13,671 bases of DNA from an uncultured Eubacteriales bacterium (GTDB lineage: Bacteria; Bacillota; Clostridia; Oscillospirales; QAMX01). The DNA is taken from contig URVL01000050.1 of the NCBI GenBank assembly GCA_900551265.1, forward strand, positions 1-13,671, read 5' to 3'. Each line of letters begins with the position of its first letter. Positions within the stretch are counted from its first letter, which is position 1. The notes under the pieces were generated by a model that was not told the DNA's origin, did no database searches, and saw only the letters and a program-made list of their open reading frames with translations. Made by a program: the position numbers and the translations under genes. Shown one piece after another: positions 1 through 7,132 of the stretch.

Positions 1-1
1 A

Positions 2-283
2 ACTCAGCTTGACAACTTGTCGCTGGCACAGAAGCAAATGGTTCTGATAGCCAGGGCACTGAAACACCGGTGCCGGTTTTTACTCCTAGACGAGCCTACC
101 GCGCCGTTAAGCCGTGAGGAGACGGAGACGCTATTTCAAATCTGCCGTTATCTGATACAGCATGAGAATATCTCCGTAAGTGCTATTGCCGGATTTCAAA
201 TCCGCCCGATACCTCCACCGTTTACTATGGCGATGTTGAACGGGATTGTCGAGACCGGTATGCCACTCTGTGGAATAGAATAA
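2..283 (+). pseudogene. Sugar ABC transporter ATPase fragment (CUT2, RbsA/MglA-like), left-truncated and 3'-disrupted
   Basis: The frame is open from the left edge. It reads an ABC signature region, LSLAQKQMVLIARAL, in the variant form typical of the first ATPase domain of CUT2 ribose/galactose-type importers. About 15 residues later comes a Walker B motif, FLLLDEPTA, followed by the D-loop-like PLSREETE segment. In the family the next strand should lead into the H-loop (a V-[YF]-ISHR-type motif). Here the frame instead runs from ENISV into unrelated residues (SAIAGFQIRP) and stops at 281-283. Similarity therefore ends near 178, and the H-loop and the whole second ATPase domain are missing. 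The most likely reading is a remnant broken by recombination. A frame open to the left edge also means the 5' part lies outside the window. The family assignment is fairly sure. Whether the break is biological or an assembly artefact is not known. Confidence 0.65.
133..206. repeat. Short direct repeat pair flanking the ABC ATPase breakpoint, second copy palindromic
   Basis: ATTTCAAATCTGCC at 133-146 recurs as ATTTCAAATCCGCC at 193-206, with 13 of 14 bases identical and exactly 60 bases between starts. The first copy lies inside recognisable ABC ATPase coding sequence. The second lies just past the point where the similarity ends. The second copy is also the core of an odd-length palindrome at 190-204 (CGGATTT-C-AAATCCG). 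The repeat could be microhomology used in a deletion or insertion, or it could be chance. Nothing here identifies a named element. Confidence 0.4.
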
Positions 284-357
284 CGATAGAATAGCTGCCA
301 CGGTGTTGACGTGATAGAACATTGATTCGGTTACAGTCCGTCGAGACGTATTTGACC

Positions 358-401
358 TTAAAAGGCAGCGGCATAGCTTTAGCTATGCCGCTGCCTTTTA
401 A
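358..401. terminator. Bidirectional intrinsic terminator (long perfect palindrome)
   Basis: Positions 358-378 pair base for base with 381-401, giving a 21-bp perfect stem closed by only two unpaired bases. The GC-rich core is GGCAGCGGCATAGC. The stem base is A/T-rich on both sides, so each strand carries a short U-run after its hairpin. It sits between the plus-strand ABC remnant and the convergent minus-strand VOC gene, which is where a two-way terminator is expected. Confidence 0.8.
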
Positions 402-454
402 AGCTAAATGTACGAAAAAGGAAATGATTATGCAAAGAATCTGAGCCAAAAAAG

Positions 455-862
455 TTATTTCACTTGACGGAAAAATTCAATGACTTCACCATCCGGTCCT
501 TTGACAAATGCAATTCGGATGGTCATATCGGCCGGTTCTGCCTTAAGATCAAGGTCGCGTGGCGCGGAATGGGGTTGGGCGCCAATTGCCAATGCAGTCT
601 CATAGGCCGCTGAGACATCGGCAACGGCAAGTGCCAGATGAACCCACTTTCCGTTTTCGGAATATTCGTCGCCACCGTCGCCGAAAAGTTCGATACGTCC
701 ACCGTCACCAAAATCCAGCATTGCGATTGGACCTGCGGCGTTTTCCCAGCGCGCGATACACGTCATGCCGAGCGCTTTGTAGAATTGCAGGGATTTTTCA
801 AAATCCCGCGCCTTTAATCCAATATGATGAAATCCCAATCCATTGATAATATCATTTGCCAC
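455..862 (-). CDS. VOC (vicinal oxygen chelate) / glyoxalase-like family protein
   Basis: This is a 135-residue, probably cytoplasmic protein of the VOC fold: two beta-alpha-beta-beta-beta modules around one metal. The four usual metal-ligand positions are visible: His13 (FHHIGL), Glu58 (RIELFG), His75 (WVHLALAV) and Glu129 (GEVIEFF). The end, GPDGEVIEFFRQ, is typical of lactoylglutathione-lyase-like members. The family includes glyoxalase I, methylmalonyl-CoA epimerase, dioxygenases and resistance proteins, so the substrate cannot be given. The start chosen is GTG at 862. A strong GGGAGG lies 7-8 bases before it, whereas the upstream ATG at 889 has no such site and would add nine residues outside the fold. 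The gene is monocistronic and divergent from the his operon. It has an extended -10 promoter about 50 bases upstream and a strong terminator downstream. Confidence 0.85.
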   Translation of the reverse strand: MANDIINGLGFHHIGLKARDFEKSLQFYKALGMTCIARWENAAGPIAMLDFGDGGRIELFGDGGDEYSENGKWVHLALAVADVSAAYETALAIGAQPHSAPRDLDLKAEPADMTIRIAFVKGPDGEVIEFFRQVK

Positions 863-909
863 GATATTCCCTCCCATACCTTTATGCATTTTGATATTGC
901 TTCCCGATT

Positions 910-917
910 ATTATACC
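910..917 (-). promoter_or_regulatory. Extended -10 promoter element of the VOC gene
   Basis: On the minus strand the sequence reads TGGTATAAT: a perfect TATAAT at 910-915, with the TG of an extended -10 just upstream at 917-918. No good -35 is seen at 16-18 bases, which extended -10 promoters can tolerate. The predicted transcript starts near 903, leaving about 40 bases of leader before the GTG start at 862. That agrees with the GTG rather than the ATG at 889. Confidence 0.55.
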
Positions 918-965
918 ATACCGTAAAGTGAAACGCACGTATGGATTTAGAAGTTACTTTGAAAA

Positions 966-1009
966 CCGACACCGCTATACTTGCGGTCGCGTCCGGGATA
1001 TGGTACTCT
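966..1009 (+). promoter_or_regulatory. Candidate operator dyad with possible weak upstream promoter of the his operon
   Basis: ACCGC (971-975) and GCGGT (983-987) form a 5-bp inverted repeat around seven bases. Two further pairs (967-968 with 990-991) follow after two mismatches. The right half overlaps TTGCGG at 981-986, which lies 17 bases before TACTCT at 1004-1009, a weak sigma-A-like pair. The arrangement would suit a repressor site over a promoter that gives a leader of about 90 bases. It could also be a chance dyad. No regulator is encoded nearby. Confidence 0.25.
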
Positions 1010-1057
1010 TATAAATATAGAACAAGTCCATAAGTCTTTTATTAGATAATATGCTAC

Positions 1058-1086
1058 TAGACTAAAGTGATAAAGCGTGATATACT
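1058..1086 (+). promoter_or_regulatory. Sigma-A-type promoter with extended -10, his operon
   Basis: TAGACT (1058-1063) is separated by 17 bases from TATACT (1081-1086), and TG at 1078-1079 gives an extended -10. Transcription would start near 1092-1094. That is at or just before the ribosome binding site GGAGGTGA (1093-1100), which itself complements the 16S 3' end very well. The GTG start of hisZ follows at 1105. The predicted leader is only about 11-13 bases. Confidence 0.5.
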
Positions 1087-1104
1087 TTTTCTGGAGGTGA
1101 TAAG

Positions 1105-2226
1105 GTGGCTATTGAACTAGAACGACTGGCATGGGAGGATAAGATTAAGCTTGGCCTCCGTGCGCTTTACGAACAGTATGGGTTCTGCCAATACCGTATG
1201 GGTAAATTTGAACCCTATGATATGTACTATGCGCATAAGGACTTCTTAAAGAGTGAAACGGTAATTACGTTTACAGATACAGCGGGACGTTTGATGGCGC
1301 TCAAGCCGGATGTTACTATGAGTATTGTCAAAAGTACACAGCCGGATGACGATTCGCGAAAGCTTTATTATATTGAAAATGTCTTTCGTATTGCACCGGG
1401 CAGCCGGGAGTATGGAGAAATCAGCCAGATTGGTATTGAGTCCATTGGAGGCGGTGACATCTATACGGAAACAGAAACGCTGTTACTGGCAATCAAGACG
1501 CTTGAGGCGATTAGCCCTCATTATGTCCTGGATGTCAGTCATATGGGATTTGTTGCGGCGGTGTTGGCCTCATGCGGGTTTGACGAAGCGGGATGCACAA
1601 TGGCTCTTGAAGCATTGACACATAAAAATTTGCATGAACTGATGTCCTTGGCTGAAGCGGCAAATATTACGGAGGAAAGCCGTGAGTTACTGCGCAGGAC
1701 GGCCAGCGTGTCGGATGTTGTGCCACAGGCACTGGCACAGTTTCGCGCATTGCCGCTGGATGCGGAGATGGAGACGGCGCTTGACGAAGTCGAACGGGTT
1801 TACACCGTGCTTGATGCTGCCGGTTTCGCAGGATCTGTTCGTCTGGATTTCACGGTCGTCAACAACATGGATTACTATAACGGTATTGTTTTCCGCGGAT
1901 ATATTGAAAATCTGCCGCGTGCAGTTCTTGCAGGTGGACGGTACGATAACCTGATGCGTCGTTTTCAAAAGCCGCAGTCAGCGCTGGGCTTTGCACTGTA
2001 CCTGGGCGAGCTGACGCGCGCGTTTACCCGGCTGGAACGTTATGATGTGGATAGTCTTGTGGTCTATGGAGATGCATCGCCGGAAGCAGTTATGCGTGCA
2101 GTTGACTCTCTTTTGAAAGAAGGCAGGGATGTCCGCGCGGAGAAAACGCCGCCACAAAATATTCGCGCACGCCGGATATATCGGCTGGAATCAGATGGAA
2201 AACTGGAGGTGGTTTCCGGTGATTAA
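1105..2226 (+). CDS. hisZ: ATP phosphoribosyltransferase regulatory subunit HisZ
   Basis: HisZ is a catalytically inactive paralogue of histidyl-tRNA synthetase. It assembles with short-form HisG in the cytoplasm and makes the first step of histidine synthesis active and histidine-sensitive. The 373-residue length fits the family. The class II synthetase core is visible: LKPDVTMSIVKS near residues 66-77, LYYIENVFR followed by SREYGEISQIGIESIG, DFTVVNNMDYYNG near 248-260, and LAGGRYDNLMRRF near 275-287. The tRNA anticodon-binding domain of a true HisRS is not evident, only a short C-terminal tail. The GTG start is fixed by GGAGGTGA four bases upstream. It is the first gene of the his operon and its last 8 bases overlap hisG. 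The adjacent short HisG makes the HisZ assignment secure. Confidence 0.95.
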   Translation: MAIELERLAWEDKIKLGLRALYEQYGFCQYRMGKFEPYDMYYAHKDFLKSETVITFTDTAGRLMALKPDVTMSIVKSTQPDDDSRKLYYIENVFRIAPGSREYGEISQIGIESIGGGDIYTETETLLLAIKTLEAISPHYVLDVSHMGFVAAVLASCGFDEAGCTMALEALTHKNLHELMSLAEAANITEESRELLRRTASVSDVVPQALAQFRALPLDAEMETALDEVERVYTVLDAAGFAGSVRLDFTVVNNMDYYNGIVFRGYIENLPRAVLAGGRYDNLMRRFQKPQSALGFALYLGELTRAFTRLERYDVDSLVVYGDASPEAVMRAVDSLLKEGRDVRAEKTPPQNIRARRIYRLESDGKLEVVSGD

Positions 2227-2836
2227 TGTTGCGCTGCCAAAAGGACGACTGGGCGATTCGGTTTATGCGCTTTTTGATCAGATCGGCTATTCCTGCCCGG
2301 AACTGACGGGAAATACCCGAAAGCTTGTTTTTGTCAACGAGGAGAAGGGCGTCAGCTATGTGCTGGTAAAGCCGTCTGACGTAGCGGTGTATGTCGAGCA
2401 TGGTGCGGCGGATATCGGCGTGGTTGGCAAGGATGTAATCTTGGAGACGGAGCCGGACGTATATGAACTTTATGACCTTGGTTTCGGCAAATGTTCGCTC
2501 GCGGTTGCTGCCAAAAACGACTGGATTGAGGATACGCGACTGCCGCTGCGGGTTGCGACGAAATATCCCAATGTAGCGCAGCGGTATTATGCGTCCATTA
2601 ACCGGGATATTGAAATTATCAGGCTGAACGGCAGCATTGAGTTGGCGCCGATTTTGGGGCTTTCAGACGTGATCGTCGATATTGTGGAAACCGGAAAGAC
2701 TCTGCGGGAAAATAACATGCACGTGACAACGCAGATTGCGCCGTCCAGTGCACGATTGATTGCAAATAAAAGCAGCTATCAGTTTAAGAAAGCTGAGATT
2801 GAAATGTTGATCTCGCGTGTGGAGGCGTTGGCATGA
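2219..2836 (+). CDS. hisG: ATP phosphoribosyltransferase catalytic subunit, short form (HisG)
   Basis: HisG condenses ATP with PRPP to phosphoribosyl-ATP, the committed step of histidine synthesis. The N-terminus, VINVALPKGRLGD, is the family opening. KPSDVAVYVEHGAADIGVVG and the phosphate/PRPP-binding stretch from Asn137 (NGSIELAPILGLSD, then IVDIVETGKTLREN) follow in the right order. At 205 residues it lacks the C-terminal ACT-like allosteric domain of the long form, so it should depend on HisZ, encoded immediately upstream. An in-frame ATG at 2129 lies inside hisZ. The GTG at 2219 was chosen because GGAGGT (2205-2210) sits eight bases before it and translation then begins exactly at the conserved N-terminus. 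It overlaps hisZ by 8 bases and hisD by 4, consistent with coupled translation. Confidence 0.95.
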   Translation: MINVALPKGRLGDSVYALFDQIGYSCPELTGNTRKLVFVNEEKGVSYVLVKPSDVAVYVEHGAADIGVVGKDVILETEPDVYELYDLGFGKCSLAVAAKNDWIEDTRLPLRVATKYPNVAQRYYASINRDIEIIRLNGSIELAPILGLSDVIVDIVETGKTLRENNMHVTTQIAPSSARLIANKSSYQFKKAEIEMLISRVEALA

Positions 2837-4113
2837 TAAAAATTTTAGACTGCAAACAGGTAGACCGCGCGGCCATTTTCCAGCGTGGGAATCTCTCTGA
2901 TACGATAGAAGTTGAAAAGTCCGTTGCGGCAATTCTTGCCGATGTGCGCGCGCGTGGCGACGCAGCGGTGTTAGACTACACTGCACAGTTTGACGGCGCG
3001 CGGCTCGACACGCTTGCGGTGACGGCGGACGAAATAGATGAGGCATATGCCGGCTGCGCTCCGTTCTTTCTCGAAAGCCTCGAACGCGCAGCTGAAAATA
3101 TCCGTGTATTTCACAGCCGTCAGGTGCACAACAGCTTTGTGATAACCGGCGCGGATGGCACGGTGCTTGGCCAGCGTGTGCTGTCGATGGAACGCGTAGG
3201 ACTTTATGTGCCGGGAGGTACGGCAAGTTATCCGTCAAGTGTGTTAATGAACGCAATACCGGCCAAAATTGCGGGCGTGTCACGTATAGTGCTTGTTACG
3301 CCGCCGGGGCGTGACGGGAAAATAAATCCGGCGGTGCTTGCCGCTGCGCGCATTGCGGGTGTGACGGATATTTACAAGATGGGAGGCGCGCAGGCCGTTG
3401 CGGCGCTCGCATATGGCACGCAAACCGTACCAAAAGTGGATAAAATCGTTGGCCCGGGAAATATTTATGTGTCGGTTGCAAAACGCATGGTATACGGCGT
3501 GGTGGACATTGACATGATAGCGGGTCCGAGCGAGATTCTGGTACTCGCAGATAAGACGGCGAACGCTGTACATGTTGCAGCAGATATGCTCAGCCAGGCG
3601 GAACATGACCGCCTGGCTACGGCGGTACTCGTCTGTGACAGCGTGGCTCTGGCGGAACAGGTGGCTGCGGAAATCGAACGTCAGCTTCCGCTTCTGCCGC
3701 GTGAGGAGATTGCCCGCGCGTCCATTGAGGCAAATGGAAAAATTATCGTAGCAGCTGATCTTGCGGAAGGTATCGGCATTGCCAATGAGATTGCGCCGGA
3801 GCATCTGGAAGTCTGCGTGGACGAGCCGTTCCGGTACCTGGACTCTATTCGCAATGCAGGAAGCGTGTTCCTTGGTAAGTATGCGCCGGAGGCGCTGGGC
3901 GATTATCTGGCCGGCCCAAATCACACGCTGCCGACACTGGGAACGGCGCGCTTTTCAAGTCCTTTATCCGTAGATGAATTTGTGAAGCGATCCAGTTTTA
4001 TTTACTATACAAAGGACGCTCTGGCAAATGTGCGTGACAACATTGTAGAAATTGCACAGAATGAGAAGTTGGACGCCCACGCCAAGAGTGTGGCCATACG
4101 CTTTGAGGAGTAA
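2833..4113 (+). CDS. hisD: Histidinol dehydrogenase
   Basis: This zinc enzyme oxidises L-histidinol to L-histidine in two NAD-dependent steps, the last reactions of the pathway. The 426-residue length is normal. Conserved blocks include GLYVPGGTASYPSSVLMNAIPA, GGAQAVAALAYGT, KIVGPGNIYVSVAKR and DMIAGPSEILVLAD. The four expected zinc ligands are Gln255 and His258 (SQAEHD), Asp357 (GDYLAGPNHTLPT) and His416 (LDAHAKSV). The catalytic Glu-His pair is Glu323-His324 (PEHLE). All key residues are present, so the enzyme should be active. The ATG overlaps the hisG stop (ATGA), and hisC starts 4 bases after its stop. Confidence 0.97.
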   Translation: MIKILDCKQVDRAAIFQRGNLSDTIEVEKSVAAILADVRARGDAAVLDYTAQFDGARLDTLAVTADEIDEAYAGCAPFFLESLERAAENIRVFHSRQVHNSFVITGADGTVLGQRVLSMERVGLYVPGGTASYPSSVLMNAIPAKIAGVSRIVLVTPPGRDGKINPAVLAAARIAGVTDIYKMGGAQAVAALAYGTQTVPKVDKIVGPGNIYVSVAKRMVYGVVDIDMIAGPSEILVLADKTANAVHVAADMLSQAEHDRLATAVLVCDSVALAEQVAAEIERQLPLLPREEIARASIEANGKIIVAADLAEGIGIANEIAPEHLEVCVDEPFRYLDSIRNAGSVFLGKYAPEALGDYLAGPNHTLPTLGTARFSSPLSVDEFVKRSSFIYYTKDALANVRDNIVEIAQNEKLDAHAKSVAIRFEE

Positions 4114-4117
4114 GAGA

Positions 4118-5179
4118 ATGACCAGATTTTTTGACAGGAAGCTCTCCTCTTTAGAACCCTATACACCGGGTGAGCAGCCGAAAAATATTCAAAACCTCAT
4201 CAAGCTAAACACCAATGAGTCGCCATTTCCGCCCAGTCCCCGTGTTTTTGAGGCGTTGAACCGTGAAAGCATTGAAAACCTGCGCCTGTATCCGGAATTG
4301 GGTATTACGGCGTTGCATCGGGCAACAGCAGATTTTTACGGGATTTTGCCTGAGCAGGTCTTTACCGCAAACGGCAGTGACGAGGCCCTGGCGTTCTGCT
4401 TTCATGGCCTGTGTCCAAATGGGGCGGTATTTGCCGATCTGACGTACGGTTTTTATCCGGTCTTCGCCAGGATGTTTGGAATTCCGTACAGCGTTATTCC
4501 GTTGCGCGAGGATTTTACGCTTGCGGTAGAGGACTACGAGGGCCGGCGTGAGACTGTGTTTATCGCAAACCCCAATGCCCCGACGGGACGATATCTTGGG
4601 TTGGACCATGTCCGGACACTTTTGGAACAGGACCGAAACCGTCTTGTCATCGTAGATGAGGCCTATATTGACTTCGGCGGGGAGAGTGCCGTATCGTTGC
4701 TTTCCGCATTCGATAACCTGCTTGTTGTACAAACATTTTCCAAGTCTCGCCAGCTCGCGGGCGGACGGCTGGGCCTGGCGCTTGCGTCGCGCGAGTTGAT
4801 CGCCGATATGAATACCTTGAAATTCAGCTTTAACCCGTATAGCGTCAACAGCCTGACCCTGCTGGAGGGCACCGCGGCAATGCAGGATCGGGAATACTTT
4901 GATCAGTGCCGTCGTGAAATTATTCGCGTGCGGGAGTATACGGTTCGGGAACTGCGCCGTCGCGGGTTTTTGATTCCGGAGAGCCTGGCAAACTTTATTT
5001 TTGCGGCACCTCCTGGTATTACGGGCCGCGTGTATTACGAAAAATTGCGTGAGCGGGGAATTCTGGTGCGTTACTTCGCCGGCGCGCGTACGGAACGCTA
5101 TGTGCGCATTACAATTGGGAGTGAGGAGCAGATGAATGCCCTCCTCGCGGCGACGGATGCCATACTCAGGGAGGTGTGA
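4118..5179 (+). CDS. hisC: Histidinol-phosphate aminotransferase
   Basis: HisC is a PLP-dependent fold-type I aminotransferase that converts imidazole acetol phosphate and glutamate to histidinol phosphate and 2-oxoglutarate. The 353-residue chain shows LNTNESPFPPSP near the N-terminus, TANGSDEAL (cofactor phosphate region), NPNAPTGRYL (the Asn that binds the PLP ring), DEAYIDF, and QTFSKSRQLAGGRLG with the Schiff-base lysine at about residue 209. A longer reading frame begins at 4052 inside hisD. The ATG at 4118 is preferred because GAGGAG (4105-4110) lies seven bases upstream and the protein then begins as the family does. The gene follows hisD by 4 bases, and its stop touches the start region of hisB. 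Confidence 0.95.
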   Translation: MTRFFDRKLSSLEPYTPGEQPKNIQNLIKLNTNESPFPPSPRVFEALNRESIENLRLYPELGITALHRATADFYGILPEQVFTANGSDEALAFCFHGLCPNGAVFADLTYGFYPVFARMFGIPYSVIPLREDFTLAVEDYEGRRETVFIANPNAPTGRYLGLDHVRTLLEQDRNRLVIVDEAYIDFGGESAVSLLSAFDNLLVVQTFSKSRQLAGGRLGLALASRELIADMNTLKFSFNPYSVNSLTLLEGTAAMQDREYFDQCRREIIRVREYTVRELRRRGFLIPESLANFIFAAPPGITGRVYYEKLRERGILVRYFAGARTERYVRITIGSEEQMNALLAATDAILREV

Positions 5180-5181
5180 TG

Positions 5182-5772
5182 ATGCGAAAGGCGGAATTGG
5201 TTCGCGAAACGGCGGAGACGAAGATCCGGCTATCACTCGATCTGGACGGCAGTGGACAGTACCGGATCGATACCGGATGCGGCTTTTTGAACCACATGTT
5301 GGAGCTTTTTGCACGTCACGGGCGCTTTGACCTGACTGTTCGTTGCGAAGGCGATATGGATGTGGACGCACACCACACAACGGAGGATATAGCCATTGTG
5401 CTTGGCCGGGCGTTTGATGAGGCGCTGGGAGAGCGGCGCGGCATTACACGGTATGGTAGCGTGATTTTGCCAATGGATGAGGCGCTGGTTCTGGCGGCAG
5501 TAGATATCAGCGGCCGTGCGGCGCTGGGATATGCACTGGAAATTCCTACAGAGAAAGTTGGAAATTTCGATACGGAGCTTGTGCGTGAGTTTATGCTGGG
5601 ATTTGTGCGCGCGCTGGGATGCAGCGTACATTTGCGGCAGTTTGCCGGGGAAAACAGCCATCATATCATTGAGGCTTCGTTTAAGGCGCTGGCACGCGCG
5701 CTGCGGAATGCGGTTGCGATTGACCCGGTTTACCGTGATGAAATACCTTCAACCAAAGGAACGATTTTATGA
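5182..5772 (+). CDS. hisB: Imidazoleglycerol-phosphate dehydratase (monofunctional HisB)
   Basis: This manganese enzyme dehydrates imidazole glycerol phosphate to imidazole acetol phosphate. The protein has 196 residues and two repeated half-domains, each carrying a metal motif: DAHHTTED (His64, His65, Glu68) and ENSHHIIEA (His160, His161, Glu164). GFLNHMLELFARHG, near residues 34-47, and the C-terminal STKGTIL are also family hallmarks. There is no N-terminal HAD phosphatase domain of the enterobacterial bifunctional kind. Three starts are possible (GTG 5176, ATG 5179, ATG 5182). GGGAGG at 5169-5174 gives the best spacing, seven bases, to 5182. The other starts would add at most two Met residues. 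The stop overlaps the hisH ATG. Confidence 0.95.
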   Translation: MRKAELVRETAETKIRLSLDLDGSGQYRIDTGCGFLNHMLELFARHGRFDLTVRCEGDMDVDAHHTTEDIAIVLGRAFDEALGERRGITRYGSVILPMDEALVLAAVDISGRAALGYALEIPTEKVGNFDTELVREFMLGFVRALGCSVHLRQFAGENSHHIIEASFKALARALRNAVAIDPVYRDEIPSTKGTIL

Positions 5773-6407
5773 GTGAGACGGCAATTATCGATTATGGCGT
5801 TGGCAATCTGTTCAGTCTGGCGTCGTCTTTGCGTTATATTGGAAACGAAGCGGTCGTGACACGCGACCCGGACAAGATCCGCGCTGCAAAGCGGATTATC
5901 TTGCCGGGCGTCGGTGCTTTTGGAGATGCGGCGGATAAGCTGGCCGCAACCGGGTTAATTCCGATACTGAACGAACAGGTCGCTGCGGGAAAACCGCTTT
6001 TGGGCATCTGCCTTGGCATGCAGCTTTTATTTGAAAAAAGCTATGAGTTTGGCGAGCATCGCGGGTTGGGCTATATTCCTGGAAGCGTGTGCCCGATGGA
6101 ACCGGATCTGGATGCGCTTGGGCTCAACCTGAAAATTCCGCATATGGGCTGGAACTCCCTGTTGGTGAACCGCCCGGACTGTCCGATCTTGAAGTATACG
6201 CCTGACGGTGCTTTTGTTTACTTTGTACACTCTTTTTATGCAAAGGATTGTGCAGATGCAGTTGTGGCAGAAGCGGAATATGGTGTACGCGTACCGGCAG
6301 TAGTGGCACGTGGGAACGTATATGGTTGTCAATTTCATCCCGAAAAGAGCGGACAGGTTGGGCTGGCTATTTTGCGTGCCTTTACAGAATTGGGAGGGCA
6401 GATATGA
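5769..6407 (+). CDS. hisH: Imidazole glycerol phosphate synthase, glutamine amidotransferase subunit
   Basis: HisH hydrolyses glutamine and passes ammonia through a channel to its partner HisF, encoded two genes downstream. The 212-residue class I (triad) glutaminase shows ILPGVGAFGDA, the nucleophile elbow LGICLGMQLLF with Cys81, the IPHMGWNSL block, YFVHSFY, and CQFHPEKSGQVGL with His190 and Glu192 completing the triad. The ATG overlaps the hisB stop. The ribosome binding site is a modest AAAGGA eight bases upstream, so expression probably relies partly on coupling. The stop overlaps hisA by 4 bases. Confidence 0.96.
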   Translation: MSETAIIDYGVGNLFSLASSLRYIGNEAVVTRDPDKIRAAKRIILPGVGAFGDAADKLAATGLIPILNEQVAAGKPLLGICLGMQLLFEKSYEFGEHRGLGYIPGSVCPMEPDLDALGLNLKIPHMGWNSLLVNRPDCPILKYTPDGAFVYFVHSFYAKDCADAVVAEAEYGVRVPAVVARGNVYGCQFHPEKSGQVGLAILRAFTELGGQI

Positions 6408-7123
6408 ATCTTTTTCCTGCTATTGATTTAAAAGATGGCTGTGTTGTCCGGCTATTCAAAGGGGATTATGGACAGATGGAACGCTACGAGGTCGCGCCTG
6501 CTGACGCGGCGCGTGATTTTTTCAATCGTGGCGCGCGGTATCTGCATGTTGTGGATCTCGACGGTGCAAAAGACGGCACGCTTTCAAATTACAGTGTGAT
6601 CGCCGAAATCCTCCGTGCGGCAGACATGTTTATGGAGGTGGGAGGCGGTATTCGGGATGAGGCTCGTATTGAACGGTATCTTGAAATGGGCGCATCTCGT
6701 GTAATATTGGGTACGGCTGCGGTAAACGATTTTGCATTTCTCACGCGTGCGGTGCGTACGTACGGCGAACGGATTGCGGTAGGCGTCGATGCGCGCGACG
6801 GAGTGGTCGCTGTGGATGGGTGGACGACTGTGACGCAGTTAAATGGCGTGGACTTTTGCCGTCGCGTGCGGGATATAGGCGTAAAGACGGTAATTTATAC
6901 CGATATTTCGCGCGACGGCGCGCTCTCCGGCACAAACATGGAGATTTATGAAACACTGCGCGATATGGAAGGACTTGATGTTGTCGCTTCCGGCGGCATA
7001 TCCGACCTTTGTGAGCTCGAGCGTTTGCGCGATATGGGTCTGTATGGAGCAATTGTCGGCAAGGCAATCTATGCAGGCCGTATGACGCTCGAAGATGCGT
7101 TGGCTGCGGCCGGAGAACAGTGA
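6404..7123 (+). CDS. hisA: ProFAR isomerase (HisA)
   Basis: HisA is a (beta/alpha)8 barrel that catalyses the Amadori rearrangement of ProFAR to PRFAR, the substrate of HisF. The 239-residue chain begins LFPAIDLKDG with catalytic Asp8. The second catalytic aspartate is Asp129 in VGVDARDG. The two phosphate-binding loops are visible as EVGGGIRDEA and ASGGISDLCEL, followed by GAIVGKAIYAG. A longer frame starts at 6248 inside hisH, but the ATG at 6404 is preceded by GGGAGGG and starts at the conserved N-terminus. It overlaps hisH (ATGA). No PriA-like features were looked for beyond this. The complete his set makes a dedicated HisA the natural call. Confidence 0.95.
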   Translation: MNLFPAIDLKDGCVVRLFKGDYGQMERYEVAPADAARDFFNRGARYLHVVDLDGAKDGTLSNYSVIAEILRAADMFMEVGGGIRDEARIERYLEMGASRVILGTAAVNDFAFLTRAVRTYGERIAVGVDARDGVVAVDGWTTVTQLNGVDFCRRVRDIGVKTVIYTDISRDGALSGTNMEIYETLRDMEGLDVVASGGISDLCELERLRDMGLYGAIVGKAIYAGRMTLEDALAAAGEQ

Positions 7124-7132
7124 GGTGGAGAA

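Noticed and set aside
186-218. A tRNA or tmRNA 3' end: a T-arm-like TTCAAAT with CCTCCACC downstream
   Set aside because: The T-stem does not pair properly around a TTCAAAT loop, and no acceptor, anticodon or D-arm partner is found upstream. An attachment-site remnant is possible but not supported.
890-1104. T-box riboswitch or attenuator ahead of the his operon
   Set aside because: There is no T-box core motif, specifier loop, leader peptide with His codons or hairpin-plus-U-run. The region is short and AT-rich with promoter-like boxes only.
2663-3283. 206-residue minus-strand open frame
   Set aside because: It is antisense to hisG and hisD, has low-complexity basic composition and no start signal.
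4205-5380. 391-residue minus-strand open frame
   Set aside because: It lies fully antisense to hisC and hisB, which have clear catalytic motifs. Its translation is Arg/Gln/His-rich with no recognisable domain and no ribosome binding site.
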